Positions 1-8,646 of a stretch of DNA of 64,000 bases are shown here, piece after piece. The notes under the pieces were generated by a model that worked only from the letters and a program-made list of their open reading frames with translations, made no database searches and was not told the origin of the DNA. How positions within the stretch are numbered: position 1 is the stretch's first letter; each line of letters begins with the position of its first letter. A program made the translations under genes and the position numbers. The stretch is from Fluviicoccus sp. (GTDB taxonomy: Bacteria > Pseudomonadota > Gammaproteobacteria > Pseudomonadales > Moraxellaceae), in NCBI RefSeq assembly GCF_030646115.1, contig NZ_JAUSMX010000009.1, forward strand, positions 534,960 through 598,959. Reading direction: 5' to 3'.

Positions 1-156
1 GGTAAATCATCAATTCCCGATTGAGTTGCACCCTTCGCCGGGGTATTCTTCGCACCCGCAAAAACCATACTTTTTGTAATACTACCCGTCGTTCCCGGAT
101 TGACTCGACAGCAGATCTCCCTTGGATAATTTTCTCCCTGACAGGTAAGAATCGGC

Positions 157-1509
157 ATGTCCCCGGCCCACTCCAAAGGCTTTTACCGCTCCGTTTTTGA
201 ACACAGCATGGAGGCTGTGTTTCTCACTGCTCCCGATGGGACCATCTTTGCAGCCAATCCCGCCGCCACAGACTTGTTCGGACGCAGCGAGCAGGATATC
301 TGTCGTGTAGGCCGATCCGGTTTGCTGGACTGCACCACTCCCCGGTTTGAAGCTTTCCTGACGGAGCGCGCCAACCAAGGCCGGGCACAGGGCGAGTTTG
401 AATGCATCCGCGCCGACGGCAGCCGTTTTCCCGGCGAAGTCAGCTCCGAGCAGTTCCTGGATGATCATGACGAACCCCGCACCGTCATGATCATTCGTGA
501 TCTTTCCGCCCAGAAGCAGGCTGAAGCGGAATTAGCGGAATCGCAGGCGCTGCTGAACTCCATCGTCAACAGTACGGATGACCTGATTTGGTCAGTGGAC
601 ACCGAGCAATTTACCGTTCGTTGGTTCAATCGTGCGGTTGGTGATTATTTTCTGAAGCAATATGGCATTCATCTGGCCACAGGCATGAGAATGGAGGATT
701 TGTCGGCGGACGAATCACATATCCTGATGTGGCGGGGCATCTATGCCAAGGCCCTGCTGGAAGGGACGCTCTCCACCGAGTACATCACCGCAGGTAACGG
801 CTCGGTGCTGCAATTGAGCCTGAATGTACTGAAACGGGACGGCCGCATATTCGGAATATCCGCGTTTGGCCGGGATATTACCGATCGCAAGAAAGCCGAA
901 CAACGGATCGCGGATCATGTCCGGCAGCTGGAAAACGCCATGCAGCAGACCTTGCAGGCGGTGTCGAACATGGTGGAAATGCGTGACCCTTATACCTCCG
1001 GCCATGAGCGCCGGGTCGGGATCATTGCCGGTGATATTGCCCGTGAAATGGGCTGGCCGGAGGATGAGTGCCGCAGTCTGGAGATGATCGGGACGGTGCA
1101 CGATATCGGCAAGATTGCCATTCCCGGCGATATCCTGACCAAGCCGTCGCGGTTGACGCCGATTGAATACAAGCTGGTGCAGTCGCATGTGGAAAGGGGT
1201 TACGAGATTCTCAAGGATGTGGAGTTTCCGCTGCCGATTGCTGAAATCATCTATGAGCATCATGAACGCATGGACGGCACCGGTTATCCGCGTGGGTTGA
1301 AGGGAGAGGAGATTCGCCCCGAAGCGCGCATCCTGGCCGTGGCGGATGTACTGGAGTCCATGGCCTCACACCGGCCTTACCGTCCGGCGCTGGGGATTGA
1401 AGCGGCGCTGTTGGAAATCGGGCAGCATTCCGGAACCTGGTTTGATCCGGTCGTGGTGGATGCCATGTTCAGGATGGTGAGGGAGAAGGGGTACCGGTTG
1501 CCGGGGTGA
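157..1509 (+). CDS. PAS-PAS-HD-GYP domain protein, probable cyclic-di-GMP phosphodiesterase
   Basis: The 450-residue product has two PAS-like sensor segments (about residues 8-120 and 130-245) followed by an HD-GYP domain (about 255-450). The metal-binding and catalytic signatures are intact: HDIGK at 315-319, the HHE triplet at 368-370 and GTGYP at 374-378. HD-GYP enzymes hydrolyse cyclic-di-GMP to pGpG or GMP, so this is likely a cytoplasmic signal-degrading enzyme tuned by a ligand or redox cue at the PAS domains. There is no transmembrane segment or signal peptide. The ATG at 157 is preceded by a weak AGGTAAG stretch. It appears to be a single-gene unit; the next gene starts 155 bases downstream with its own promoter-like sequence. 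The PAS ligand cannot be judged. Confidence 0.9.
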   Translation: MSPAHSKGFYRSVFEHSMEAVFLTAPDGTIFAANPAATDLFGRSEQDICRVGRSGLLDCTTPRFEAFLTERANQGRAQGEFECIRADGSRFPGEVSSEQFLDDHDEPRTVMIIRDLSAQKQAEAELAESQALLNSIVNSTDDLIWSVDTEQFTVRWFNRAVGDYFLKQYGIHLATGMRMEDLSADESHILMWRGIYAKALLEGTLSTEYITAGNGSVLQLSLNVLKRDGRIFGISAFGRDITDRKKAEQRIADHVRQLENAMQQTLQAVSNMVEMRDPYTSGHERRVGIIAGDIAREMGWPEDECRSLEMIGTVHDIGKIAIPGDILTKPSRLTPIEYKLVQSHVERGYEILKDVEFPLPIAEIIYEHHERMDGTGYPRGLKGEEIRPEARILAVADVLESMASHRPYRPALGIEAALLEIGQHSGTWFDPVVVDAMFRMVREKGYRLPG

Positions 1510-1618
1510 GCCATCCCGGAAAGTCCGGAAATCAAGTGAATTCAACCGGAAGCGACAATCCCTGCCGCCTATTGTTGATACTTGGTTTCCGAGTCGCAAA
1601 AGAGCCTCGTTTGCTGTC

Positions 1619-1647
1619 TTGACACGCGCTACAATGGCGCGTATTCC
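1619..1647 (+). promoter_or_regulatory. Candidate sigma-70 promoter of mrcB
   Basis: A perfect TTGACA at 1619-1624 is followed after 17 bases by TATTCC at 1642-1647, a weak -10 element. It lies just before mrcB, so the leader would be very short. The assignment rests only on the consensus match. Confidence 0.4.
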
Positions 1648-1649
1648 CC

Positions 1650-1664
1650 AACTTGTAACAAGTT
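1650..1664. promoter_or_regulatory. Perfect palindrome abutting the mrcB start codon
   Basis: AACTTGT and ACAAGTT form a perfect inverted repeat around a single central A, ending on the base before the mrcB ATG. It occupies the place of the ribosome-binding site, and no Shine-Dalgarno sequence is visible there. It could be an operator or a small mRNA hairpin limiting translation. Function is inferred from position only. Confidence 0.35.
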
Positions 1665-3998
1665 ATGATTCCTGCCGGATCATCCCCCCGCGCCCATCGT
1701 GGATTCATCCTAACAGCCTTGCTGCTGATCCTGACGCTGGCACTGATCGCTCTGGTCGGGCTGGGCTTGTACGCCCTGACGCTGGACAACCAGGTGCGCT
1801 CCAAATTCGAAGGCAAACGCTGGGCCATTCCCGCCAAGGTCTACAGCCGCCCGCTGGAGCTATATACCGGCGCCCCGCTCAGTCGTGAAGATGTGCTGGC
1901 GGAAATGGAATTACTGCATTACCGCGCTGCGCCAACCTGGGATATGCCGGGTGTCTTCAGCGAGAAGGACGGTGAACTGTACATCCATACCCGGGGCTTT
2001 GTTTTCAGCGACGACACTGAAAAATCCCAGGTGCTGAAGCTGAAGTTTGACGGCGGAACCCTGTCAGACCTGGCCAGCACCCACCAGAACGGGCGCGGCC
2101 TGGTGCGTCTGGAGCCGCTGGTCATTGGCGGCATTTATCCGCGCCAAAATGAAGACCGCGTGCTGATGCGGCTGAAAGAAGCGCCCAAGTTCCTGGAGCC
2201 AGCGCTGATTGCCACCGAAGACCGCAATTTCTACAGCCATTTCGGCATTTCCATTCGCGGCATTTTGCGGGCCATGGCCGTCAATATCAGCAGCGGTGAA
2301 TTGCGGCAGGGCGGCAGCACCCTGACCCAGCAGCTGGTCAAGAATTTCTACCTCACCGACGAGCGTTCGCTGAAACGCAAACTGAATGAAGCCTTGATGG
2401 CGATATTGCTGGAAACACATTACAGCAAGCAGGAAATCCTGGAGTGTTATCTCAACGAAGTGAATCTCGGCCAAAACGGCAATCGTTCCATCAACGGTTT
2501 CGGTCTGGCGGCGCAATTCTATTTCGGGCAACCCATCAGTGAGCTGGGCTTGTCCCAAGTGGCGCTGCTGGTGGGCTTGGTGAAGGGGCCGTCGTATTAC
2601 AACCCCTGGCGCAACCCGGAACGGGCGTTGTCCCGCCGTAATACCGTGCTGGACAATATGCTGGGTCAGGGGCGCATTACCCGCGCCCAGTATGACAAGG
2701 CGAAATCCCGGCCGTTGGGAATATTGATTCAGCCCACCGCCGGGCTCAGCCTCTACCCGGCCTTTGTGGATGTGGTGCGGCGGCAGTTGAAGCAAGAGTA
2801 CAAGGAAGAGGACCTGAACTCCGAAGGCCTGCGTATTTTTACCACGATGGACCCGAGGGTGCAGAATGCAGCCGGAGCATCTTTCAACCGCACCGTCAGC
2901 CAGTTACGCACCCGCAGCAAGAAAATGAGTGATTTGCAGGGCGCAGTGGTGGTGGCCAACCCGGAAAACGGTGAGTTGCTGGCGGTGCTGGGCGGTTACG
3001 GCAGCTTTACCGGCTATAACCGCGCCGTGGATGCCAACCGTCAGGTGGGGTCGTTGCTGAAACCGGCGGTTTACCTGACGGCGCTGGCGTCCGGTCAGTA
3101 CAACCTGTTGACGCCCCTGGATGACAGCGCGGTGGAAATAGCCGGGCAAAGCGGGCAGATCTGGCGGCCCGAAAATTATGACCGTCAGGATCACGGTGTG
3201 GTGCCGCTGTATGATGCTTTGGCGCATTCCTACAACCAGTCCACGATTCGTCTGGGCATGACCGTGGGTATTCCCGCCGTCATCAAGACCCTGAAGGAGC
3301 TTGGGGTGCGGCAGGAGTTGCCCAATTATCCTTCGTTATTGCTAGGTGCGGTTGACATGTCGCCGATGGATGTCTTGCAGTTGTACCAGCCATTTGCCGC
3401 CAATGGTTTCCAGACCGCGCCGCGCGCCATTCGCGAAGTGGTGAATTCGCAGGGCAAACGCCTGACGCGCTATGGGCTGGACGTGAAGCAGGTCTATGAT
3501 CCCGCCGCGCTGTATCAGGTTAATTACGCCATGCAGCAAGTGATGCGCAATGGCACCGGCTCAGCCGCCTATGCGCGGTTGCCAGGTAATCTGGTGATGG
3601 CGGGTAAGACCGGCACCACCAATGACATGCGTGATGCCTGGTTTGCCGGTTACACCGGCAATTACCTGGCGGTGGTGTGGGTGGGGCATGATGACAACCG
3701 TTCCACCGGTCTGTCCGGCGCCAGCGGCGCGCTGCCGATCTGGACGGACATGATGACCCGTCTGCATCCGGTGTCGCTGGCCCCGGTGCAGCCCGATACC
3801 GTCAGCTGGATCTGGGCCGATCGCGCCAGCGGCAAGCTGAGTGCTGAAAGCTGCCCCGGCGCGGTGTATGTGCCTTTCCCGACAGCCGGTATTCCTGCAG
3901 AGTTGACGCCCTGCGCCGCCGCCGCTGATACCACAGCCGACCCGATTGGCCGTTTGCTGAACGGCACCGTCAACAAGTTCCTGGATATTTTCCGATGA
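1665..3998 (+). CDS. mrcB: Penicillin-binding protein 1b, bifunctional peptidoglycan glycosyltransferase/transpeptidase
   Basis: The 777-residue class A PBP polymerises lipid II and crosslinks the glycan strands at the inner membrane. It has one N-terminal membrane anchor (about 13-36), a UB2H-like segment (about 60-150), a GT51 domain with catalytic Glu in ATEDRNF (E185) and the GGSTLTQQ motif, and a transpeptidase domain with SLLK (S463), SYN (S522) and KTGT (K648). All catalytic residues are present and the length fits PBP1b. The stop overlaps the start of the following TPR lipoprotein gene by four bases (ATGA), indicating translational coupling. No clear Shine-Dalgarno precedes the ATG, which directly follows a palindrome. 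Confidence 0.95.
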   Translation: MIPAGSSPRAHRGFILTALLLILTLALIALVGLGLYALTLDNQVRSKFEGKRWAIPAKVYSRPLELYTGAPLSREDVLAEMELLHYRAAPTWDMPGVFSEKDGELYIHTRGFVFSDDTEKSQVLKLKFDGGTLSDLASTHQNGRGLVRLEPLVIGGIYPRQNEDRVLMRLKEAPKFLEPALIATEDRNFYSHFGISIRGILRAMAVNISSGELRQGGSTLTQQLVKNFYLTDERSLKRKLNEALMAILLETHYSKQEILECYLNEVNLGQNGNRSINGFGLAAQFYFGQPISELGLSQVALLVGLVKGPSYYNPWRNPERALSRRNTVLDNMLGQGRITRAQYDKAKSRPLGILIQPTAGLSLYPAFVDVVRRQLKQEYKEEDLNSEGLRIFTTMDPRVQNAAGASFNRTVSQLRTRSKKMSDLQGAVVVANPENGELLAVLGGYGSFTGYNRAVDANRQVGSLLKPAVYLTALASGQYNLLTPLDDSAVEIAGQSGQIWRPENYDRQDHGVVPLYDALAHSYNQSTIRLGMTVGIPAVIKTLKELGVRQELPNYPSLLLGAVDMSPMDVLQLYQPFAANGFQTAPRAIREVVNSQGKRLTRYGLDVKQVYDPAALYQVNYAMQQVMRNGTGSAAYARLPGNLVMAGKTGTTNDMRDAWFAGYTGNYLAVVWVGHDDNRSTGLSGASGALPIWTDMMTRLHPVSLAPVQPDTVSWIWADRASGKLSAESCPGAVYVPFPTAGIPAELTPCAAAADTTADPIGRLLNGTVNKFLDIFR

Positions 3999-4606
3999 TG
4001 ACTTTAAATCTCCGCAGCGTCTGGCCGGCGGTGGCCGTCAGCGCCGCACTGACCGGGTGCCAGAACTTGCCGGATTACCATCTGCGCAACCAGTCACCGG
4101 CTCCGATGCGCGCGGCTGTGCCAAGCCGCCCGGTGGTGACTCCGGCGCAACCTCCGGTTCTCCGGGAAGCAGTTACTCCTCAAACCACACCTCCTGCTGC
4201 CAGCCCCCCGTCGTTGCTGGTCAAACCAGCCCCTGCCCAGCCGGTTCGCAAACTGGCGGACGGGCGTGACATGCCGGCTGTTCAAGGTTTGCTGGCCAGC
4301 GCCGAGGCCCGTTTGCAGCAAGGTGATCTGGAAGAGGCGGCCAACAGTCTGGAACGGGCGCAGCGCCTGGCTCCGCAGTCGGCGGCAGTGTATTTGAAGC
4401 TGTCGGAAACCCGCTTGCGCCAGAATCGGGTGCTGGAGGCTGAACAACTGGCGCGCAAGGGTTTGGCATTTGCACAAGGCGCAGCCCAGCAGGCGGCTTT
4501 GTGGCGGTTGGTTTCTATGGCTGCTGAACGCCAGGGGAAAGCGGAAACAGCCGCCCAAGCCCGCCTGAAAGCCGAACAGCTGGAGGCGTCCGGCGATCGG
4601 GGCTAG
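3995..4606 (+). CDS. lpoP: TPR lipoprotein, probable PBP1b activator (LpoP-like)
   Basis: The 203-residue protein begins with a lipoprotein signal ending LTGC (acylated Cys22), then a Pro/Ala-rich linker to about residue 85, then a compact TPR region (about 90-190). In Pseudomonas aeruginosa an outer-membrane TPR lipoprotein, LpoP, is encoded next to mrcB and activates PBP1b from the periplasmic side. The same order, the four-base overlap with mrcB, the lipobox and the linker-plus-TPR layout all support that role. The flexible linker would let the TPR domain reach through the peptidoglycan. The symbol is assigned by architecture and synteny, not by alignment. Confidence 0.75.
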   Translation: MMTLNLRSVWPAVAVSAALTGCQNLPDYHLRNQSPAPMRAAVPSRPVVTPAQPPVLREAVTPQTTPPAASPPSLLVKPAPAQPVRKLADGRDMPAVQGLLASAEARLQQGDLEEAANSLERAQRLAPQSAAVYLKLSETRLRQNRVLEAEQLARKGLAFAQGAAQQAALWRLVSMAAERQGKAETAAQARLKAEQLEASGDRG

Positions 4607-4615
4607 GCGGCAGTT

Positions 4616-5545
4616 TCAGGGCATGTGATGCTGACTGTGATCCATCGCCGGTGTTTCGGCTGAGGCGTCAACGTCCGGCGGAGGCATCTCCATGCCGGGC
4701 ATGTGGTGCTGGGAGTGATCCATGCCATCCATGTTGTTCATGTCGGCAGCAGGAGCGGTCATGGCAGGCGGTGTGGCGGATGCCGGGGCGGTGACGGCGG
4801 GCCCGGCCGCATGCTGATGCCCTGACATCGTGCTTTGTCCAGGCATGGCCCTCCCATGGTGTTGATGGCTACCGGCACCATGCTGCATGGCCTGCAACAG
4901 CGTCCACAAACCGAAAGCCACCACCAGCAGTCCGTTGGCCGTGCGCCATCCTTGTTCCTGCAAGCGGGTTTTCAATTCGGCTGCCGCGCTGCCGGTCATC
5001 AGCATCATCGGAAGAGTACCAAGTCCGAAAGCCATCATGGTGGTGCCTGAAGTCAGGGCATTGCCGCTGGTCATGGCCAGGGCGAGGGCGCTGTAGACCA
5101 GACCGCAGGGCAGGAACCCCCACAGCATCCCGGCAAATAAGGCCCGGGGCAGAGTGTTGATGGGCACAAAACGTTGACGCAATGGCGCCATGGCTTGCCA
5201 CAGGCGCGCTCCCAAGGCCTCCAGCCGGTCCAGACCGCGCCACCAACCGGTCAGGTACAGACCGAACAAAATCATCATGGCGGCCGTCAGTACATACGGC
5301 CAGCGCGAGTTGGCCAACGGTGCCAGAATCCCCTTGCCCATTAAGCCCACCAGTAGACCCAGCAAGCTGTATGAAAGCAAGCGGCCAAGATGATACAGGC
5401 TTTGCAGCGCCAGTCGTCTGGCCGGTGTTTGTGACTGCAGGGCGAAACCCAGTGCGCTGACGATGCCCCCGCACATGCCCAGGCAATGGGGGGAGCCGAA
5501 AAAGCCCGCCGCCAGCGCCGTCACCAGGATTAACGACTCATTCAT
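4616..5545 (-). CDS. SafE/DsbD_2-like membrane protein of the cbb3 cluster with His/Met-rich C-terminal tail
   Basis: This 309-residue polytopic membrane protein carries the HCLGMCGG motif (residues 20-27) and a later LPCGLVY motif, both typical of the sulfite-exporter/UreH/DsbD_2-type family often found at the end of ccoGHIS clusters. The predicted role there is copper or thiol handling during cbb3 oxidase assembly. After the last membrane segment (about residue 215) comes a soluble tail of about 90 residues rich in His, Met, Pro and Ala, including two copies of MDHSQHHMP, the second ending the protein. This is a plausible Cu(I)/Cu(II) binding tail. The start overlaps the ccoS end by eight bases, so it is the last gene of the minus-strand operon. 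Confidence 0.8.
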   Translation of the reverse strand: MNESLILVTALAAGFFGSPHCLGMCGGIVSALGFALQSQTPARRLALQSLYHLGRLLSYSLLGLLVGLMGKGILAPLANSRWPYVLTAAMMILFGLYLTGWWRGLDRLEALGARLWQAMAPLRQRFVPINTLPRALFAGMLWGFLPCGLVYSALALAMTSGNALTSGTTMMAFGLGTLPMMLMTGSAAAELKTRLQEQGWRTANGLLVVAFGLWTLLQAMQHGAGSHQHHGRAMPGQSTMSGHQHAAGPAVTAPASATPPAMTAPAADMNNMDGMDHSQHHMPGMEMPPPDVDASAETPAMDHSQHHMP

Positions 5546-5726
5546 CGGTTTTGGTTTCCGGTTTGTTCAGCTGAGCGCGGCGCGCCTCGCGGTCATCAAT
5601 AATGATGCGGTGGGCGGGGCCCACCAGATCATCAAACTGGTTGGTCTTGACCGCCCACATCAAGGCCCAGATGGCCCCGGCCAAAAACATGACGCTGAGG
5701 GGAATCAACAAGTAAACGACTTCCAC
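5538..5726 (-). CDS. ccoS: cbb3-type cytochrome oxidase assembly protein CcoS
   Basis: CcoS is a small membrane protein needed for cofactor insertion into cbb3 oxidase. The product (62 residues) has one N-terminal membrane helix beginning EVVYLLIPLS, typical of the family, and a short charged cytoplasmic tail. An in-frame GTG at 5738 would add four residues, but the GTG at 5726 gives the canonical CcoS N-terminus and has a GAGGTG ribosome-binding site just upstream, inside the ccoI stop region, so I chose it. It lies between ccoI and the SafE-like gene, overlapping the latter. Confidence 0.85.
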   Translation of the reverse strand: MEVVYLLIPLSVMFLAGAIWALMWAVKTNQFDDLVGPAHRIIIDDREARRAQLNKPETKTDE

Positions 5727-5734
5727 GGAACACC

Positions 5735-8119
5735 TCACAAGCGGTAGCGTTTGATTCTCAGGGCATTCAGCACCACCAGCAGCGAACTGCCGGACATGCC
5801 GATGGTGGCCAGCCAGGGCGAAACATAGCCCAAGGCGGCGGGTGGAATAATGGCGATATTATAGACCAGTGACCAGTACAGATTCTGGCGGATGATCTGG
5901 CGCGTGCGTTCCGCCAGACCAATGGCAACCGGAACAGCCTCCAGCCGGTCTCCCAGCAACACCGCATCGGCGCTGATCTGCGCCAGATCGGCTCCCGAAC
6001 TCATGGCCACGGAGACATGGGCCTTGCCCAGCACCGGCGCGTCGTTGATCCCATCGCCGACCATGATGACGATACCCCCGGCGGCCTGCAGGTCCTCGAC
6101 ATGCCGGATCTTGGCTTCCGGCGACAGGCCCCCGGCTATGATATCCATGCCCAGCGATTTCCCCAGGGACTGCGGCAGACCGGAATGATCGCCGGACAGC
6201 AAGACCGTCTTCAGGCCCTTGACCTTGAGCGCGGTAATGACGCCCTGAGCTTCAGGGCGCACCTGGTCCTCAAAGTCAAACCAGGCCAGCGGTTCATGGT
6301 TTCGGGACAACCAGATTCGTAACCGGCCCTCATCGGGTGTGGCTAAATGCGCATCCGCCTGCAAGGCAAATGCCGCATGACCGATACGATAACCGGTGCC
6401 ATCAATATCACCGGACAAACCCTGGCCGGGATGATTGCGGCGTTCACTGACGGTGGGCAGGTCAGGCAGGTGCAGTTCATGGAATGCTGCAGCTACCGGG
6501 TGTTCTGAACCGGCTTCCAGTGCAGCGGCGAGTTGCAGGTATAACGACTTATCCGGAGAGTCTGCGTGGGCCTGCCATTCAACCATGACCAGTCGTCCGG
6601 CGGTCAGGGTGCCGGTCTTGTCAAAGACCACATGCGTGGCTTCCGCCAGGGTTTCAAAGACATGGCCGCGGGTTATCAGGAATCCGGCTTTGGCCAGGCG
6701 GTGGGTGCTGATGGTTAGCGCCACCGGGGTGGCCAGCGACAGGGCGCACGGGCAGGTGGCCACCAGCACGGCTAAGGTCGCCCACAGCGCCCGATGCGGA
6801 TCGACAAAATACCAGCCGACATAAACGAGGGCCGACAGGATCAGGATGCGGCCGACAAACCAGCGGGCGATGCGATCGGCTTTCTGCGCCATCCGAGGTT
6901 TTTCCGACAAGGCGCGATTGATCAAATGGTTGAGTGTGGCCAGTGTGCTGGTGGCGGCCGGACGCAGCACTTCCATCAGCAGCGGGCTGTCGTGATTCTG
7001 GCTGCCGCCCACCAAGGCGTCTCCGGCAGATTTGGCTATGGGCAGCGGTTCTCCGGTCAGCAAGGCCTCAGAAACCGCACTGCAACCTTCGCGGACTTCG
7101 CCGTCACAGGGGACGGTCTCACCCGGTTTGACCAGCACCCGGTCACCCACTTCCAGTCGGCTGACAGGTACATCTTCCTGTTCAGAGCAGCTGATGCGGT
7201 GAGCCATTTGCGGCAGCACCGGGCTGAGGTCGGCGGCGGTTTCCCCCGCCTGTTGCCGCGCCCGTGTTTCCAGGTAGCGCCCGGTCAGCAGGAAAAAAAT
7301 GAACATGCTGACCGAGTCGAAATAGATTTCACCGGTAGAGCTGATGGTGGCGTAGGCGCTGATGATGAAGGTACTGACCAGCGCCAGCGACACCGGGACA
7401 TCCATGTTCAGGCTGCGTTCACGCAAGGCCACCCAGGCTGAGCGGTAGAAGGGATAGCCCGAGTAGAGGAAAACCGGCAGGGTGACAATAAAGCAGGTCC
7501 AGCGGAAAAATTCGCGGAAGGCCTCTTCTTCAATACCCAGATAGAGGCTGCCTGCATACATCATGACTTGCATGGAACCCAGCGCCGCGACCCCCAAGCG
7601 TTTCAGTTGCTGCCGGGATTCCTGCTTCAGCAAACCGGCATGTGTGTCCTGGCGGAAGGGGCGGGCGCGATAGCCGAGTTTTTCCAGATCCGACATCAGT
7701 ACACTAAGCGGGGTTTGCCGGTCGTCCCACAACAGGCGCAGGCGATGGTTGCTGTAATTGACGGAAGCCTGACGGACCGCCGGTTCCTGATGCATGCGTT
7801 TTTCAATCAGCCAGGCGCAGGCGGCGCAGGACAAGCCTTCGACACTCAACTCGGCGCAGGCGTAGTCCTCTTCACGGTGTACAAACTGCGCCTGGGTGTC
7901 CGGATGGTCATAACCGGCCAGCAACTCCAGTTTTTCCGGAAGCGGCGCGGTGGGACTGATTTCAGTCCGTTCTAGATAATAGTTTTCCAGACCGGATTCC
8001 AGAATGGACTGTGCCACCGCCTGGCAACCCAGGCAGCACATGAGGCGGTTCTCCCCCAGAATCATGATTTCCAGGGGGCGTTTAGGGAGTGGCTGTCCGC
8101 AGTGATAACAGGATGTCAT
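5735..8119 (-). CDS. ccoI: Cu(I)-translocating P1B-type ATPase for cbb3 oxidase assembly
   Basis: The 794-residue pump exports Cu(I) from the cytoplasm for cbb3 oxidase maturation. It starts with a CxxC zinc-ribbon-like segment (C4, C7) and further Cys pairs near 28-32, then a heavy-metal-associated domain with GLSCAAC (C98, C101), the membrane helices with the CPC ion-binding motif (456-458), the phosphorylation site DKTGT (D500) and the GDGIND hinge motif. An ATG at 8200 is in frame but lies inside fixH. The ATG at 8119 yields the usual MTSCYHCG start and sits five bases past the fixH stop, so it is preferred. It is in the fixH-ccoI-ccoS order. Confidence 0.93.
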   Translation of the reverse strand: MTSCYHCGQPLPKRPLEIMILGENRLMCCLGCQAVAQSILESGLENYYLERTEISPTAPLPEKLELLAGYDHPDTQAQFVHREEDYACAELSVEGLSCAACAWLIEKRMHQEPAVRQASVNYSNHRLRLLWDDRQTPLSVLMSDLEKLGYRARPFRQDTHAGLLKQESRQQLKRLGVAALGSMQVMMYAGSLYLGIEEEAFREFFRWTCFIVTLPVFLYSGYPFYRSAWVALRERSLNMDVPVSLALVSTFIISAYATISSTGEIYFDSVSMFIFFLLTGRYLETRARQQAGETAADLSPVLPQMAHRISCSEQEDVPVSRLEVGDRVLVKPGETVPCDGEVREGCSAVSEALLTGEPLPIAKSAGDALVGGSQNHDSPLLMEVLRPAATSTLATLNHLINRALSEKPRMAQKADRIARWFVGRILILSALVYVGWYFVDPHRALWATLAVLVATCPCALSLATPVALTISTHRLAKAGFLITRGHVFETLAEATHVVFDKTGTLTAGRLVMVEWQAHADSPDKSLYLQLAAALEAGSEHPVAAAFHELHLPDLPTVSERRNHPGQGLSGDIDGTGYRIGHAAFALQADAHLATPDEGRLRIWLSRNHEPLAWFDFEDQVRPEAQGVITALKVKGLKTVLLSGDHSGLPQSLGKSLGMDIIAGGLSPEAKIRHVEDLQAAGGIVIMVGDGINDAPVLGKAHVSVAMSSGADLAQISADAVLLGDRLEAVPVAIGLAERTRQIIRQNLYWSLVYNIAIIPPAALGYVSPWLATIGMSGSSLLVVLNALRIKRYRL

Positions 8120-8124
8120 GCCAA

Positions 8125-8634
8125 TCAGAGGGTATGGGCGTTCAGGGAAACGGAGGAAACGGGGAATGTCACGGCTTCCTTCATACGCCACGTCTTGCAA
8201 CCCACTTCCAGATAATAGCGGCCCGTGGGTTGAACCGCCATGGTGCCGGTGTAGCGGTTGCCGTTCAGCTTCAGTTCGGTATGAATATCCCGCTTCTGAT
8301 CCGTAGGATGAGACAGGACAAGGTCCAGTTCACCAGGCAGCACTCCATCCGGCAACGCCCCCTGGCTGGAGATGGTTACTTCGACAACCTGGCCGGTAAA
8401 GTTGACCACGCCCTGCAACTTCAGGGAAATGGCCAGATTATCGCGGCTCAGGTTTTGGTTGATGGCTTTCTTGTCCTTGTACCAGTCATCCCGCACATCA
8501 GGGTCCTTGTTGACCACGGCCACATACAGCAGCGAGAAGCACAGTACGACCGTGAATACCGGCACAAAAATGACGAACCAGAGCCAGGGGTGCTTGTACC
8601 ACGGGGCGGAGTCAGTCTGATTTTCAACAGTCAT
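8125..8634 (-). CDS. ccoH: FixH/CcoH family cbb3 oxidase assembly protein
   Basis: The 169-residue protein has a single membrane helix (about 18-42) followed by the DDWYK motif and a periplasmic beta-rich domain, the FixH (PF05751-type) layout. FixH/CcoH proteins are assembly factors for cbb3 oxidase and in some bacteria remain associated with the enzyme. It sits between ccoG (12 bases) and ccoI (5 bases) in the conserved assembly-gene order. Length and motif are normal and nothing looks broken. Confidence 0.88.
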   Translation of the reverse strand: MTVENQTDSAPWYKHPWLWFVIFVPVFTVVLCFSLLYVAVVNKDPDVRDDWYKDKKAINQNLSRDNLAISLKLQGVVNFTGQVVEVTISSQGALPDGVLPGELDLVLSHPTDQKRDIHTELKLNGNRYTGTMAVQPTGRYYLEVGCKTWRMKEAVTFPVSSVSLNAHTL

Positions 8635-8646
8635 GCAGTCATACTC

